This document shows positions 62,933-64,000 of a DNA stretch of 64,000 nt, piece after piece. This DNA comes from Bicyclus anynana. Lineage: Eukaryota; Arthropoda; Insecta; Lepidoptera; Nymphalidae. The position numbers and the translations under genes are program-made. A model generated the notes under the pieces. It was not told the DNA's origin. It saw nothing but the letters and a program-made list of their open reading frames with translations, and ran no database searches. Every line of letters starts with the position of its first letter. The first letter of the stretch is position 1. The DNA lies in contig NC_069099.1 of the NCBI RefSeq assembly GCF_947172395.1, positions 15,381,740-15,445,739 of the forward strand, written 5' to 3'.

Positions 62933-63074
62933 TTGATTATGAAACACGGCTAAAACTCACGTGATATTAGGTCGGAGTAGGCCCGACTAATTTTATGACT
63001 AAAGGCCCCGTATGGGTTTGAAACTAGTCGGGCATACTCCGAACTAATATCACGTAGCCGTGTTTCATAATCAA
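62933..63074. mobile_element. Foldback element, ~50-bp arms
   Basis: The outer 19 bp ttgattatgaaacacggct is exactly mirrored at 63056-63074. After a 7-nt bulge, 'acgtgatattag', 'tcggagta' and 'gcccgacta' are mirrored too. Length 142 bp; non-coding. Confidence 0.82.
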
Positions 63075-63271
63075 TCACGATAGTTTAAATTCTAAAATGC
63101 TGTATAAACAATTCATTCTTTCAATGATATAGTTCATACATTAATTCATGAAGACATTAATTAATCATTCAACTATATTTTTTATCTTTCTTTCATGCAC
63201 GTATTTCTTGAAGCGAAAGTTAACAAAGCGACGTTTCTGAAATGTAAAGGAAAGTGCAGATGTTTTTAATG

Positions 63272-63609
63272 ATCTATTCCAGGGTTTCTCAAACTTTCGG
63301 CTCCACGAACCCCTGTTAAAATTTCCAAAGAAAAAAATAAATTTGATTGTTGTAGAAAATAAGGTTTTTATTTGAATAACACAAAGCAGCAACAGAAATG
63401 TCTTTGTAATATTTATGTGATGGGTGTGCTTGTTTCTTGTCGCAAACGGATTCAATTTTAGGAGTAATTTCAGACAATTTTAACTTTAATTCTGACCCGG
63501 TATCAGTGATCAAGCCACCATTTCGTAAATCTTGTCGCGAACCCCCTGCCGTCGAATAGCGAAACCCTAGGGGTTCGCGTACCCCACTTTGAGAAACCCT
63601 GATCTATCC
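63272..63609. mobile_element. hAT MITE, sibling of 10672-11280
   Basis: Element 63280-63601 (322 bp). Ends CAGGGTTTCTCAAACT and, complemented, CAGGGTTTCTCAAAGT. Flanks atctattc / atctatcc agree in 7 of 8 bases. 'gaacccctgttaaaattt' and 'ctaggggttcgcgtacccc' are inside. The minus ORF of 96 codons (63165-63455) crosses its border and has no transposase motif. Confidence 0.88.
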
Positions 63610-64000
63610 AATACAGTACTCTATTTTTATGTATATACATATTCCCTTGCCTTTCTATGCAAAAGCCTAAAGTGGGTCAATCGAATGCATTGTGTAATGG
63701 GTATTATAGTGACCGTAGAATTACAGATCACATACATGACAATTCATTGTGAAATGGTATAATCATAAATCTAAATTAAGCTGAATAGCTCAACGGAGTA
63801 GGTAGTACCAACCTTTGAGAGGTCATGGGTTAGATTGGGCTGCAGTCTTGCCCTCTTTACAAAATTATTCATAACTAATTTTAGAGGAACAATCAATTGG
63901 TCATCTATATCTATAGACATATATAACCCTTCTTGTAGTCAGGTAAAAAAATAATTGCTGTTCGATAGTCTCGCTAAAACTTGAGAACGGCTGAACGGAT
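63610..64000. other. tRNA-like SINE relic at 63783-63845, otherwise unassigned
   Basis: 'gaatagctcaacggagtagg' and 'gaggtcatgggttagattgg' have the layout of a SINE head (A box, weak B box) on the + strand. The last 50 bp ('cttgagaacggctgaacgga') look like the start of a Helitron-like or similar repeat that leaves the window. Confidence 0.45.

Overview
The window looks like intergenic or intronic DNA from a lepidopteran (butterfly or moth). The basis is content: several tRNA-derived SINE families, short RTE-type LINE tails, TC...CTAG Helitron-like elements ending in a GCGTCCGCTAG-type tail, many MITEs and an AT-rich background. The species cannot be named from this sequence. I find no convincing host protein-coding gene, no rRNA, no stand-alone tRNA gene and no CRISPR array. 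Most open reading frames are accidental or run antisense through repeats. There is one assembly gap of 200 N at 15802-16001.

Repeat names used here are local labels. SINE-A has a tRNA-like head (A box TAGCCCAGTGG, B box GGTTCGAATCC) and an (ATG)n tail. SINE-B has A box TGGCGCAGTGG, B box GGTTCGATCCC and an A-rich tail. SINE-C has A box TAGCTCAACGG. SINE-D has a TGGTCCAGCGG head. SINE-E is a single copy at 61.7 kb. RTE-A is a 5'-truncated LINE known here only from the C-terminal end of its reverse transcriptase ORF and an (ATG)n tail. LINE-L is a family of LINE 3' tails without ORF. Helitron-like elements are called H1 to H4.

Layout. 0-16 kb: mixed SINEs, a PIF/Harbinger-like MITE (3873-4286), old H4 copies, and a hAT element with an RTE-A copy inside it (10672-11280). 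16.6-17.8 kb: a tandem array of about 6.5 units of 161-187 bp carrying repeated CCGGAAGTGACGTCA-type sites. 18.8-26.6 kb: a three-unit tandem duplication in which two units carry an 878-bp H1 Helitron and the first unit preserves the empty site. 27-28 kb: a SINE-B broken by three later insertions. 28-44 kb: dense SINE, LINE and MITE mosaic, including a 450-bp foldback element built of AGCATGCT motifs (35418-35867). 44-48 kb: lower repeat density, AT-rich, with a local 370-bp tandem duplication. 48-52 kb: LTR-like promoter block, RTE-A, SINE-B and MITEs. 52.2-53.9 kb: two CpG-rich blocks, each followed by a consensus GTAAGT splice donor; these are the only candidate for a host promoter or first exon. 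54-64 kb: LINE tails, Helitrons, SINEs, foldbacks and a second hAT MITE.

The interactions visible are between mobile elements: nested insertions with recoverable target duplications, SINE-A sharing its tail type with RTE-A (a likely mobilisation partnership), and local duplications that repeatedly have a SINE at their junction. No new gene system was found. The strongest leads are the site-bearing tandem array, the CpG-rich putative promoters, the TATA/initiator block at 48.1 kb and several long, near-perfect hairpins.
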